The position numbers and the translations under genes were made by a program. Shown in pieces: positions 34,135-42,456 of a stretch of 64,000 nt of DNA. This DNA is from Shewanella basaltis (GTDB lineage Bacteria; Pseudomonadota; Gammaproteobacteria; Enterobacterales; Shewanellaceae). The stretch lies in NCBI RefSeq assembly GCF_023283885.1, contig NZ_JAKILA010000004.1, forward strand, positions 124,001 through 188,000, written 5' to 3'. Numbering within the stretch: the first letter of the stretch is position 1; every line of letters begins with the position of its first letter. Under the pieces are notes generated by a model. The model did no database searches and was not told the DNA's origin. It was given only the letters and a program-made list of their open reading frames with translations.

Positions 34135-35301
34135 ATGGCTCAAATTCGTGTTCGCCCCAATGGGCGTATTCAGTTCGACATACATCTTTATGGCTGCCGT
34201 TTTCGTGAAGGCACCAAATTGATGGCCACGCCCAAAAACCTTACAAACGCCAAAGCCACACTCAAAAGAATGAGTGCCGAAATCGACTTAGGCACCTTTC
34301 AATATCGCGACTACTTTCCAAGCAGTAAAAAAGTGGCGCAGTTTGAAGCGCTACAACGCGCAGCTCACCCCGACCGCCAATACCCTTTCTTTGATAATGT
34401 TGCCAACCAATGGTTTGAACGCAAAAAAGCCACCTGGAAAAACAGCTACCAAGCCATGGTTCGCGCAGCATTAGACAAATACCTCATCCCAACGTTTGGT
34501 AATACCCTCATTAACGAAGTCACCTTGTCGCAGGTCGATTACTTTCGGCAGGCACTAAAAGAAGGCGAGAAAAAAGACGGTTCACGTCTTATGTCGAATC
34601 GGCGCATTAATTTTATTCTGTGGCCTTTGATTGCCATCGTAAGCCTGGCCGCTGATGAATGTAAATTCGAATACCCGTTACGCCGCTACAAAGCACTAAA
34701 AGAAGAAAAAGCCGAGTCTAACCCCATGACCATCGATGAGGTGCGCAAGTTTCTTGCGTGTGCCCCTAAAAAATGGAAAGACTATTTTATCATTCGATTC
34801 TGGACCGGTATGCGCAGTTGTGAGGTGCATGGCCTCGAATGGGAACATATCGACTTCAACCATCGCTTAATTCGAATTCGTCAAAACTGGGTCAATGGTG
34901 AATTGTGTGATGTAAAAACACCAAAATCACGCCGCGAATTAAAAATGTGCGACACCGTTTTTGATGCGTTTAAACGTATTCAGGCAGTAAAACCTAAACA
35001 CTCAAACTTTGTGTTTGTATCCCCCACGGGTCTCCCCCCATCAACTCACTTTGTCAGCCGCAAATTATGGTTCCCGACGCTAAAAGCCGCAGGCTTAGCA
35101 GCACGTCGCCCTTATGAAACTCGCCATACTGCTGCTGTGCTTCATATCGCCGCGCACGAAAACCCCTTGTACATCTCTCAAATGCTTGGGCACAGCGACA
35201 CGCGATTACTGTTTGATGTCTACGCACCTTATGTGGCCAATGCGTCACGCCTTGATGGCAGTGCGTTTGAATCATTAATGCGCAATGAAGGTTTAGCTTA
35301 A
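34135..35301 (+). CDS. Site-specific tyrosine integrase (388 aa)
   Basis: The N-terminal arm-type domain (IRVRPNGRIQFDIHLYGCRF, then GTKLMATPKNLTNAKATLKR) is followed by a SAM-like core-binding domain (WFERKKATWKNSYQAMVRAA) and the catalytic domain: FWTGMRSCEVHGLEWEHID (Arg), KTPKSRRELKM (Lys), RRPYETRHTAAVLHI (Arg-His; the usual first His is Tyr), LGHSDTRLLFDVYAPYV (GH and Tyr nucleophile). GGAGG lies 8-12 nt before the ATG. Integrases of this size drive phage or island integration. The 557-aa gene follows after 81 bp on the same strand. It appears intact. Confidence 0.85.
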   Translation: MAQIRVRPNGRIQFDIHLYGCRFREGTKLMATPKNLTNAKATLKRMSAEIDLGTFQYRDYFPSSKKVAQFEALQRAAHPDRQYPFFDNVANQWFERKKATWKNSYQAMVRAALDKYLIPTFGNTLINEVTLSQVDYFRQALKEGEKKDGSRLMSNRRINFILWPLIAIVSLAADECKFEYPLRRYKALKEEKAESNPMTIDEVRKFLACAPKKWKDYFIIRFWTGMRSCEVHGLEWEHIDFNHRLIRIRQNWVNGELCDVKTPKSRRELKMCDTVFDAFKRIQAVKPKHSNFVFVSPTGLPPSTHFVSRKLWFPTLKAAGLAARRPYETRHTAAVLHIAAHENPLYISQMLGHSDTRLLFDVYAPYVANASRLDGSAFESLMRNEGLA

Positions 35302-35382
35302 TTCGACAATGCTCCACATACCTGTGCAGCATTTTGCTCGCACAATGAAGTCACAATAACTTGTATCAGCAAGGGGTTCTTT

Positions 35383-37056
35383 ATGATTTGTATTAACTGT
35401 TTTAAGGGTGGTCTATCAGGCATAACTGAGCACTTTAACGCTCAATTTACACACGATTTAGACATTGCATCATTTTCATTTGCTAAACTACTTGAAATGC
35501 CGTTGGTATCGCTCAACAAAAATGAATGGTTCAATCTGTTTGATGACAACATCTCATCACAAACCATTATTCAGTTTTTAAAAAAATATCCGTTAGCCAT
35601 ACCCAGTTCATCTTCTAATCTCAATCAACCTTGCTATAAAGAGCTTGCACGGTTTTTAGGGTTTACAGATGAGCTGACTGACTACCAATCACTGCGAGCT
35701 CGGCAATTACGCTTTTTTGCTCAATTTATGATGCAAGAATGTCATTTAACACTGTGCCCTTGTGCATTTACTCAACTCAAAATAAATAGAGGCTTAAAGG
35801 AGCAACACAAGCTTCAAAATAAGCTTAATCATATTTTGACTGTGAGAAGAGAACATGACAAAAACCTGGTGTCATTAAAGGTAAAAGTCGACTATGTTCA
35901 CTCAAAGCTTGATTACAACTTTATCCTGAGTGCAGAGTTTTTAGTCGCACGAAATAAAATCGAAACGCGTACCTTTAATACGTCTGACAAACTGCTCAAA
36001 CGAGCAAAGGTCATCCACGCTTTGTCATATGATCTACAAGACATGGATACCGAAGAAAAAATTACCGACTTTAAAGCACAGGTTTACCATGAACTGCAAA
36101 AGTTCAGAGACAGCGAATTTGTTACCGACATTAAAGTGTATACTTCTGAGTATTTCCCTGAATCACAACGCAATAATTTTCGACGTGATTATAAGCAAAA
36201 AGACAAATACCCTATCGATATCGTCATCGCAGATCGATTTATTGCCAGAACATGCCTGTCTTCACTCCAAAAAAGAAACCCAGGCGGAAAAGTGACAGAC
36301 ATGATGTGCAACGATATCCTTATCATTAATGATCTTTACAAAATACCGAATAAGCTAAAACCTTTCCCGATAAAATGGGCAACGGTTGAACGCGGTGAAA
36401 GAGAAAGCACAGGTAAACAGCGGATCCATGTCAAAATTACCTACAATAATGGCCAACAGTGTTACCTCAGAAACTTTTCTAATACCCCTTGCGTCGAGCA
36501 GCCCACATTATTGTTGCCTTCTGAAGAAAAAATCAGCCGTGTTTACCATAAGTTCACCCACACTCATATTATCTTTTATGTCTGGAGTGGCATTATTGAA
36601 ACCGCGCATACAAGAGAAGTGATTTATAAATTTGGGGTATGCCGCTTTGACTGGTCTGATACAGAGAAGTACAACATTGAAGAATTAACGCAATCAGTCA
36701 TGAGCCGTCAATTAGAGTATTGTCGATCACATCAAATTGTGGTGAATGAAGCAAAAGTTGAGTTGATTTCAACCCCAATGCCTTTTAATGACGGTTGGGC
36801 TAATAGCGCGTTAGGTCGATTAGAAAATGGGCTAAAAGATCCAAACAATAATCCCATATTAATGCGTAATGACAATGTGCCTGAAAATAGCATGCTCAGC
36901 AGCAATCCCACTGAGATCATGTGCAACGACTGGCATAGAAGACTGTTTGTTATTCCATTTATCAAAAACTACGTTAATACAATGGAACATGCTCAATCAA
37001 TCGACTTTATCGATCTTGAAAACGCGAGAGGTGAGGAGTATCCCGTACCAAAGTAA
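35383..37056 (+). CDS. Unknown 557-aa island protein next to the integrase
   Basis: I do not recognise this family. An N-terminal CINC pair and a later CPCAF are the only cysteine pairs near the start. The centre has IDIVIADRFIARTCLSSLQK and MCNDILIINDLYKIP, a mixed alpha/beta pattern. The C-terminal third includes HAREVIYKFGV-like (AHTREVIYKFGVCRFDW) and MCNDWHRRLFVIPFIKNYV. AAGGGG lies about seven bases before ATG. Its 3' end occurs a second time at 14609-14716, so it belongs to a mobile or repeated unit along with the integrase. No catalytic motif can be named. Confidence 0.55.
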   Translation: MICINCFKGGLSGITEHFNAQFTHDLDIASFSFAKLLEMPLVSLNKNEWFNLFDDNISSQTIIQFLKKYPLAIPSSSSNLNQPCYKELARFLGFTDELTDYQSLRARQLRFFAQFMMQECHLTLCPCAFTQLKINRGLKEQHKLQNKLNHILTVRREHDKNLVSLKVKVDYVHSKLDYNFILSAEFLVARNKIETRTFNTSDKLLKRAKVIHALSYDLQDMDTEEKITDFKAQVYHELQKFRDSEFVTDIKVYTSEYFPESQRNNFRRDYKQKDKYPIDIVIADRFIARTCLSSLQKRNPGGKVTDMMCNDILIINDLYKIPNKLKPFPIKWATVERGERESTGKQRIHVKITYNNGQQCYLRNFSNTPCVEQPTLLLPSEEKISRVYHKFTHTHIIFYVWSGIIETAHTREVIYKFGVCRFDWSDTEKYNIEELTQSVMSRQLEYCRSHQIVVNEAKVELISTPMPFNDGWANSALGRLENGLKDPNNNPILMRNDNVPENSMLSSNPTEIMCNDWHRRLFVIPFIKNYVNTMEHAQSIDFIDLENARGEEYPVPK

Positions 37057-37380
37057 CAATACAAGCAGATAACCTCTTAATTGATTCTTGTGTTTATACC
37101 ATCAGGATAAATAAGTGATCAGAGATTGCGTAGGAAAAATCGCTTAGAACAAGGCAGAAATTACAGCGAGGTAGCTGTTCTAGCTTCAAAATTTCTAACG
37201 AAGTTATAAGCAATGTTAACCAATAAGCATGATCACATTTTTGTGCTGATTGCTATTAAAAGCGCTCATCGAGTAGGGTGAGGCGTTGCCGCCTCTTCCC
37301 TCTCACATATTGAAGCAACTCAACAAAAATCTACATTGAAATAGATTGCCGCTAGAGTGATTATTTGTTGAACAGCCAAA
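37057..37380. other. Intergenic stretch with possible MITE-like segment
   Basis: No gene recognised. The part from about 37110 to 37230 (CGCTTAGAACAAGGCAGAAA and following) resembles from memory a non-coding dispersed sequence of marine gammaproteobacteria; no second copy is present in this window. Confidence 0.3.
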
Positions 37381-37401
37381 TAATCACCACTATCGGTTAT
37401 T
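37381..37401. promoter_or_regulatory. Operator 1 of hipBA module 4
   Basis: TAATCACCACTATCGGTTATT, related to the two sites 50 and 99 bp downstream. Confidence 0.6.
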
Positions 37402-37430
37402 TATTGCTAGTGCATTTCACGAGCGCAATA

Positions 37431-37451
37431 TAATCACCCTTATCGGTGAAT
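37431..37451. promoter_or_regulatory. Operator 2 of hipBA module 4
   Basis: TAATCACC...ATCGGTGAAT form, inverted repeat AATCACC/GGTGA. Confidence 0.65.
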
Positions 37452-37479
37452 ATATTTAAAAGTTACTGAAATCGGTCTA

Positions 37480-37501
37480 TAATCACTGAAATCGGTGATT
37501 A
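37480..37501. promoter_or_regulatory. Operator 3 of hipBA module 4
   Basis: TAATCAC and GTGATTA perfect arms around TGAAATCG; the best of the three. It ends 19 bp before the hipB ATG. A half-matching site (TACTGAAATCGGT) lies at 37464-37476. Confidence 0.7.
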
Positions 37502-37520
37502 TTTTAGTAAGGTTCGATTG

Positions 37521-37811
37521 ATGGCTAAGAAAGTAACTTCTTCAAAAATGCCTAGCGCTGCATTCATAGATAATGCAGCCGTTCTAGGCCAACTCATCAA
37601 AGCAAAAAGAACTGAACTCGGCCTAAAGTTAGCAGACTGCGCCGCGCTATGCGGAATTGGTATTAATACTTTATCACGTATTGAAAACGGAAATTCAAAC
37701 TGTACTTTATCAGCAGTATTTTCTGTTTTAAACGGATTAGGTATTAAGCTAACCTCCAAAGAATTAACCCCTTTAGAAAAGATATCATCACCTTTTGATG
37801 AGTGGGTTTAG
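37521..37811 (+). CDS. HipB-like antitoxin, module 4
   Basis: 96 residues from ATG 37521; TTG at 37518 adds one residue. AAGG lies eight bases upstream. HTH: TELGLKLADCAALCGIGINT followed by LSRIENGNSNCTLSAVFSVL, then GLGIKLTSKE, the HipB-like strand. The C-terminus ends EWV. Three TAATCAC-type operators lie immediately upstream, so it should repress its own operon. The hipA gene begins two bases after the stop. Confidence 0.8.
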   Translation: MAKKVTSSKMPSAAFIDNAAVLGQLIKAKRTELGLKLADCAALCGIGINTLSRIENGNSNCTLSAVFSVLNGLGIKLTSKELTPLEKISSPFDEWV

Positions 37812-37813
37812 AT

Positions 37814-39145
37814 ATGACAAAAGCTGACGCATACAGGCTAGACATCAAATACGCTGATCAAGTGATTGGAAATTTATCTTTAGATAACAAGACCAACTTA
37901 TTGAAACTGAGTTATTCACCACTGTGGCAAACCGAAGGTTTTGCTATCTCCCCCCATTTATCACTGGATAATCAACACTCACCAGAAGTCGCGTACAGCT
38001 TTCTAGATAATGCCTTGCCTGAAGGTGAAGCAAGAAAACTTTTGGCTGAAAATCTGGGTGTTTCAGAGAAAAATGTTTATTCACAAGTCAGTGCCATTGG
38101 AAATGACTTAGCAGGCGCAGTGACATTTTTACCGTCATTAGAAGAACACCGACACAACAAGCCGTCTTTTAGAATACTTGAAGAAGAAGAGCTCATTACA
38201 AGACTCGACAATAAAGAAGAATTGGGCCTACTCACATGGGACGATAAGCCACGTCTCAGCGTGGCCGGAGTTCAAGATAAACTAAATGTTTTTATTGATG
38301 AGAAAGGCAATATTGGCTTTGGAGATGGGTCACTCTGCTCTACCCATATTATAAAATTTGAAAAGAGAAACTGTCCAAATCTCGTCTTAAACGAATTTTT
38401 TTGTATGAAGCTCTCTAGTGCAGTTGGATTGCCAACTGCTGATGTTGAGTATAGACATTTTGGACCGCACCCTTCGCTCATCGTAAAACGATTCGATCGC
38501 AAATATGTTGCCGACGCCAACAAAGTAATGAGGCGCCATGTTATCGATGGCTGCCAGGCATTAAATTTACCAAGAGACTACAAATATGAACGAAACTTGG
38601 GTGATGGAAGAGATGTTCAACATATTCGAGATGGCGCTAGCTTAGTAAAGCTATTTGATTTCACTGGACATATGTCTTCGCCAATTGAAAGTAAGCAATG
38701 GCTTATAAACTGGCAACTGCTTAATTTAATGATCAGCAACTACGACAGTCATGGCAAGAACGTTTCATTATTCTTTGATAGAAATAATGCACGATTCACT
38801 CCAGCTTATGATCTCGTCAATATCGCTTTGTTCCCTCAATTTAAACACAGGTTAGCGATGGCTATAGGTGATGAGTTTTACCCCGACCATATTCATGCGT
38901 ATCAACTGGCTGATTTCGCAGAAACATGTGATATCGATAAGAAACTGTTATCTAGGCTATTGATTGAATTAGCAAACAAATTGATAAAACAACTATCGAC
39001 TGGGTCGTTGATTAAAAGTTTACAAACTCAATCTCATTTTTCTGATAATGATATTAAGTATTTTCAGCAACTGAGTGACAACATACTGACAAGAACCGAG
39101 TATTTAAAAGCTCAAGCAGTTGAAATCCCTAATATTGAAGTATAG
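37814..39145 (+). CDS. HipA-like kinase, module 4
   Basis: 443 residues from ATG 37814. RLSVAGVQDKLNV (~147-159) is the HipA loop with Ser149, HIIKFEK (~178-184) the ATP Lys, SNYDSHGKNVSLF (308-320) the catalytic loop with Asp311 and Asn316, and TPAYDLVNI (329-337) the metal Asp. All kinase residues are in place. It is clearly a different branch from modules 1-3. It is tightly coupled to hipB. Target proteins cannot be read from the sequence. Confidence 0.85.
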   Translation: MTKADAYRLDIKYADQVIGNLSLDNKTNLLKLSYSPLWQTEGFAISPHLSLDNQHSPEVAYSFLDNALPEGEARKLLAENLGVSEKNVYSQVSAIGNDLAGAVTFLPSLEEHRHNKPSFRILEEEELITRLDNKEELGLLTWDDKPRLSVAGVQDKLNVFIDEKGNIGFGDGSLCSTHIIKFEKRNCPNLVLNEFFCMKLSSAVGLPTADVEYRHFGPHPSLIVKRFDRKYVADANKVMRRHVIDGCQALNLPRDYKYERNLGDGRDVQHIRDGASLVKLFDFTGHMSSPIESKQWLINWQLLNLMISNYDSHGKNVSLFFDRNNARFTPAYDLVNIALFPQFKHRLAMAIGDEFYPDHIHAYQLADFAETCDIDKKLLSRLLIELANKLIKQLSTGSLIKSLQTQSHFSDNDIKYFQQLSDNILTRTEYLKAQAVEIPNIEV

Positions 39146-39236
39146 AGACGTCAACTTAGTGAAATCGTTTTTTTAGAGGGGATGACCAACGGCGTAGCCA
39201 ACAAACATAGCTGCGGATTACACATATTATTTAATG

Positions 39237-39497
39237 TTACCACTTAGAAAAGTCATAGTGCACGAATGAAGGTGACAATGAAGTGTTGGCTCCATCAAAC
39301 TTTTTTCCACAATAGGGACAATAGCGTACTTTTATTGCTATTGTTTCGATAATTTGGCCAACTTCTTCTAAGTAGTGATTTTCCTGAAGATCAATTTCTG
39401 TTGCCACCCTATTTAAATTTAAAATGAAGCAACCTTCGACATATTCATACCAAGCATCGACTAATTTCATGTTGTCGCAATAGTGAAGATCTTTCAT
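39237..39497 (-). CDS. Small unknown protein with zinc-ribbon-like CPYCG
   Basis: 86 residues from ATG 39497, which has AAGGG about six bases upstream; ATG further upstream (39542) lacks one. The N-terminus is MKDLHYCDNMKLVDAWYEYV, and the later RYCPYCGKKFDG is a CxxCG zinc-knuckle pair. The first cysteine (HYC) may complete the site. It may bind zinc or nucleic acid. It stands alone, opposite to hipA module 4, between the island and the polysaccharide locus. Confidence 0.55.
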   Translation of the reverse strand: MKDLHYCDNMKLVDAWYEYVEGCFILNLNRVATEIDLQENHYLEEVGQIIETIAIKVRYCPYCGKKFDGANTSLSPSFVHYDFSKW

Positions 39498-39756
39498 TTG
39501 TAACCCTTGCAAGAGAAGTACATATTTATAACCGGCTAACACTGTTAATTTTGCACTGTTCTGAAGTTAAGGGCATGATCAGATCTGCGCTAAGTTTCGA
39601 TTCGCTCATGTAAAGATGACGAAGTGTGATACTTGTAATTGAATGGGTACTTACCTCTTAATTGCCCGAAAAATTGCACTATCGTTTCACTATTGGCAAC
39701 TGAATGTGCGGATACAATCGAAATAGATTGTTTGTTAAAAAAGCACACATATGAAA
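39498..39756. other. Gene-poor stretch
   Basis: No supported gene or clear regulatory element seen; a minus-strand open frame here has no coding features. Confidence 0.4.
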
Positions 39757-39784
39757 ACAGGTGACTGGTAAGCAATCACCTGTT
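39757..39784. terminator. Hairpin with T run
   Basis: AACAGGTGA and TCACCTGTT form a 9-bp stem followed by T residues on the plus strand and A residues on the other side, so it could serve either strand. Confidence 0.6.
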
Positions 39785-39796
39785 TTTATGTTTTAT

Positions 39797-39915
39797 GTGA
39801 AGCGTCCTCGAAGCGCAGCGTAGCGCCCTTCTGGTAAATCATTAAAAGCGAACACCTGGATTCCGGCTTTAACTGCATCACCGGAATGACGTAATTGAGC
39901 AGCGAAGCGCCCTAG
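39797..39915. repeat. CTAGG-type dispersed repeat with 78-bp block
   Basis: Bases 39827-39904 are identical to 19421-19498 in the same orientation, including ATTCCGG...CCGGAAT arms. It ends at the 3' side of the glmM-type gene. Confidence 0.75.
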
Positions 39916-39918
39916 CAC

Positions 39919-41268
39919 CTAGCTGCGAACCGCGTTGGCGATGTGCTCGGCCTGTGTTTGCGACATTTCTGGGTCGGTTGACTCAACCATTACGCGGATT
40001 AATGGTTCTGTGCCAGATTTACGCAGTAAAACGCGGCCATTATCAGCAAGTACGGTTTCCGCTTCTATTACAGCTTGCTTAACCGCGGCAGATGCTAAAA
40101 TCTCATCGGCATTGTTTGCAGTTAAACGAACGTTAAGTAATACCTGTGGCAGCTTTTGCATGCCAGAAACAAGTTCAGCTAATGACTGTTTAGACTCAAG
40201 AACTGCTTGAAGCACTAATAAGGATGCCACCACACCATCACCCGTTGAAGCATGGTCAAGGTGTAAAATATGGCCAGAGCCTTCACCGCCTAACTTCCAA
40301 CCGGTTTCTTTTAATAGCTCAACCACATAACGGTCGCCCACTTTGGCACGTTTAAATGGAATATCCATGTCTTTTAATGCCAATTCAAGGCCAAGGTTAG
40401 ACATTAACGTGCCCACTACCCCACCTTGTAACGTACCGTTCAGTTTGGCTGCGCGGGCTAAAATATATAAAATCTGGTCACCATCAACCACATGGCCATG
40501 ATGATCAACAAACATAATGCGATCAGCATCACCGTCAAGCGCAATACCTAAATCTGCTTCGTGCACCATTACAGCGGTTTGTAAACTGTCTAAATGGGTA
40601 GCGCCGCAGTGGTCATTAATGTTTAATCCGTTAGGTTTATCATTAATGCTAATTACTTCTGCACCTAACTCACGGTACACATTTGGGGCAATGTGATAAG
40701 CAGCACCATTGGCACTGTCGACAACAATTTTTAATCCAGCTAACGTTAAATCTTTAGAAAATACGCCTTTACAAAACTCAATGTAACGACCAGCAGCGTC
40801 ATTAATGCGGCGTACTTTACCCAATAACTCAGATGACACACACTGCATCGCATTATGATGTAATGCCTGGTCTAACAGCGCTTCAATCTCAAGCTCTTGC
40901 TCATCGGTGAGTTTAGTACCTGAGTTAGAGAAAAACTTAATCCCATTATCGTAGTGAGGATTATGCGATGCACTAATTACCACACCGGCATCGGCTCTAA
41001 AGGTTGAGGCTAAATAAGCCACAGCCGGCGTTGGCATTGGGCCAATTAACGCCACATTAACACCAGCAGCTGAAAGACCCGCCTCAATGGCCGACTCAAA
41101 CATATAGCCACTGCTACGGGTATCTTTACCAATCAACACTTCTTTGGTACCCGTTGATGCAAGCACTGTACCCGCAGCCCAACCAAGCTTCATGGCAAAG
41201 TCAGGCGTAATCGGGAATGCCCCAACCTTACCGCGCACACCGTCGGTACCAAAATATTTACGACTCAT
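39919..41268 (-). CDS. glmM: Phosphoglucosamine mutase-type enzyme in the polysaccharide locus
   Basis: 449 residues. [13 protein letters not shown] is the N-terminal GlmM signature, [17 protein letters not shown] holds the phosphorylated Ser, [12 protein letters not shown] the Mg-binding DGDAD loop, GEGSGH the sugar-binding loop, and [14 protein letters not shown] the phosphate-binding loop. GlmM converts glucosamine-6-P to glucosamine-1-P for UDP-GlcNAc. The housekeeping copy in gammaproteobacteria is usually beside folP and ftsH, so this one at the end of a polysaccharide locus may be a paralogue or the relocated copy. A 29-bp internal block is repeated at 22135-22163. CTAGG repeats lie on both sides. 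Confidence 0.85.
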   Translation of the reverse strand: MSRKYFGTDGVRGKVGAFPITPDFAMKLGWAAGTVLASTGTKEVLIGKDTRSSGYMFESAIEAGLSAAGVNVALIGPMPTPAVAYLASTFRADAGVVISASHNPHYDNGIKFFSNSGTKLTDEQELEIEALLDQALHHNAMQCVSSELLGKVRRINDAAGRYIEFCKGVFSKDLTLAGLKIVVDSANGAAYHIAPNVYRELGAEVISINDKPNGLNINDHCGATHLDSLQTAVMVHEADLGIALDGDADRIMFVDHHGHVVDGDQILYILARAAKLNGTLQGGVVGTLMSNLGLELALKDMDIPFKRAKVGDRYVVELLKETGWKLGGEGSGHILHLDHASTGDGVVASLLVLQAVLESKQSLAELVSGMQKLPQVLLNVRLTANNADEILASAAVKQAVIEAETVLADNGRVLLRKSGTEPLIRVMVESTDPEMSQTQAEHIANAVRS

Positions 41269-41299
41269 AAAAACTCCAAAAATAAAAATGGTGCTAGGG

Positions 41300-41480
41300 C
41301 CTAGGAACTCGCAAGCTCGCCTGAGTGCGGACTGCGTCCTTCTAGGTCCTAAGATCTAGGTTCTAGCAGCGTAGCGTCCTCGCAGCCGCAGGCGCCCTAT
41401 TATTAGCACCTAGCAGCGTAGCGCCCTAGATCCTAGCAGTGACGAAGTCACGCCCTAGAAGCGCTCTAAGCTTACGCCCT
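41300..41480. repeat. Long CTAGG-type repeat array between glmM and galU
   Basis: Many short variants of CTAGGTCCTAG, GCAGCGTAGCG and CGCCCTAG. Bases 41300-41325 are an exact reverse complement of 24428-24453. It separates two genes that would otherwise be adjacent, and no coding frame is supported. Confidence 0.7.
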
Positions 41481-41490
41481 AGCTCAAAGC

Positions 41491-41520
41491 AAAAAACCAA
41501 CTGATAAAAGTTGGTTTTTT
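41491..41520 (-). terminator. Rho-independent terminator of the polysaccharide operon
   Basis: AAAAAACCAACT and AGTTGGTTTTTT form a 12-bp perfect stem with a 6-nt loop just beyond the galU stop. This makes galU the likely last gene of its transcript, with glmM on its own promoter. Confidence 0.85.
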
Positions 41521-41542
41521 AAATAAACTGTATGAATTATAA

Positions 41543-42421
41543 CTAAAACATTTTAGCGATACGGTTTTTAAACTCTGCGCCTAGCTTGGCGTCACGTAAA
41601 CCATATTCAACAAACGCCGCCATATAACCTAGCTTGTCACCACAATCATGCGACTTACCCGTCATGTTAAAGGCTTCTACGGTATCTTGCTCAATGAGCA
41701 TATCAATGGCATCAGTTAACTGGATTTCATCACCGGCACCCGCGGGTGTTCTGGCTAATAATCGCCAGATTTTTTCTGATAATACATAACGGCCAACAAC
41801 CGCTAAATTAGATGGTGCTTCACCAACGGCAGGTTTCTCAACCATGGCGCTAATTTTTGCCGAATCACCAGGGGCAATATCAACACCATTACAATCGGCA
41901 ATACCGTATTTATTCACTTCATCGTCAGGTACTGGCGCCACCATAATTTGGCTAGCATAACTGGTTTTATAACGTGCAATCATCGCCGCCAGGTTTTCAG
42001 TTTTTTGATCAGCGGTGTAGGCATCTAAAATCACATCCGGCAGCACAACCGCAAAGGGGTTATTACCAATACAAGGGTAAGCACATAACACAGCGTGGCC
42101 CAGTCCCTTTGCCTCACCTTGACGCACATGCATAATGGTCACGTCTTTTGGGCAAATAGCCTGTACTTCTTCTAATAACTGACGTTTTACGCGTTTCTCA
42201 AGTGTTGATTCAAGCTCATACGATTTATCGAAATGGTTTTCAATGGCGTTTTTACTGGCATGAGTCACTAATACTATCTGCTTAACACCAGCAGCGACAC
42301 ACTCGTCAACAATATACTGAATTAAAGGCTTATCAACCAAAGGCAACATTTCTTTAGGGATCGCTTTGGTGGCAGGTAACATGCGAGTCCCAAGGCCCGC
42401 TACAGGGATAACAACTTTCAT
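41543..42421 (-). CDS. galU: UTP-glucose-1-phosphate uridylyltransferase
   Basis: 292 residues. [20 protein letters not shown] followed by [15 protein letters not shown] is the nucleotide-binding N-terminus of Gal[10 protein letters not shown] is the metal-binding segment, and [20 protein letters not shown] the sugar-binding part. It makes UDP-glucose from UTP and glucose-1-P, the substrate for Ugd (48308-49474) in the same locus. Its length is normal. It follows the dehydratase gene by 35 bp and ends at a strong terminator. Confidence 0.92.
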   Translation of the reverse strand: MKVVIPVAGLGTRMLPATKAIPKEMLPLVDKPLIQYIVDECVAAGVKQIVLVTHASKNAIENHFDKSYELESTLEKRVKRQLLEEVQAICPKDVTIMHVRQGEAKGLGHAVLCAYPCIGNNPFAVVLPDVILDAYTADQKTENLAAMIARYKTSYASQIMVAPVPDDEVNKYGIADCNGVDIAPGDSAKISAMVEKPAVGEAPSNLAVVGRYVLSEKIWRLLARTPAGAGDEIQLTDAIDMLIEQDTVEAFNMTGKSHDCGDKLGYMAAFVEYGLRDAKLGAEFKNRIAKMF

Positions 42422-42456
42422 AAATAATCCTTTATTGATTTAATGCTCCGCACATA

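Noticed and set aside
37499..37759. Minus-strand frame opposite hipB module 4
   Set aside because: It is the antisense of a gene with a clear HTH and has no independent features.
22135..40257. 29-bp direct repeat as attL/attR of an 18-kb element
   Set aside because: The right copy lies inside an intact coding gene and sequence outside the 29 bp does not reconstruct glmM at the left copy, so the evidence for att sites is insufficient; kept only as an unexplained match.
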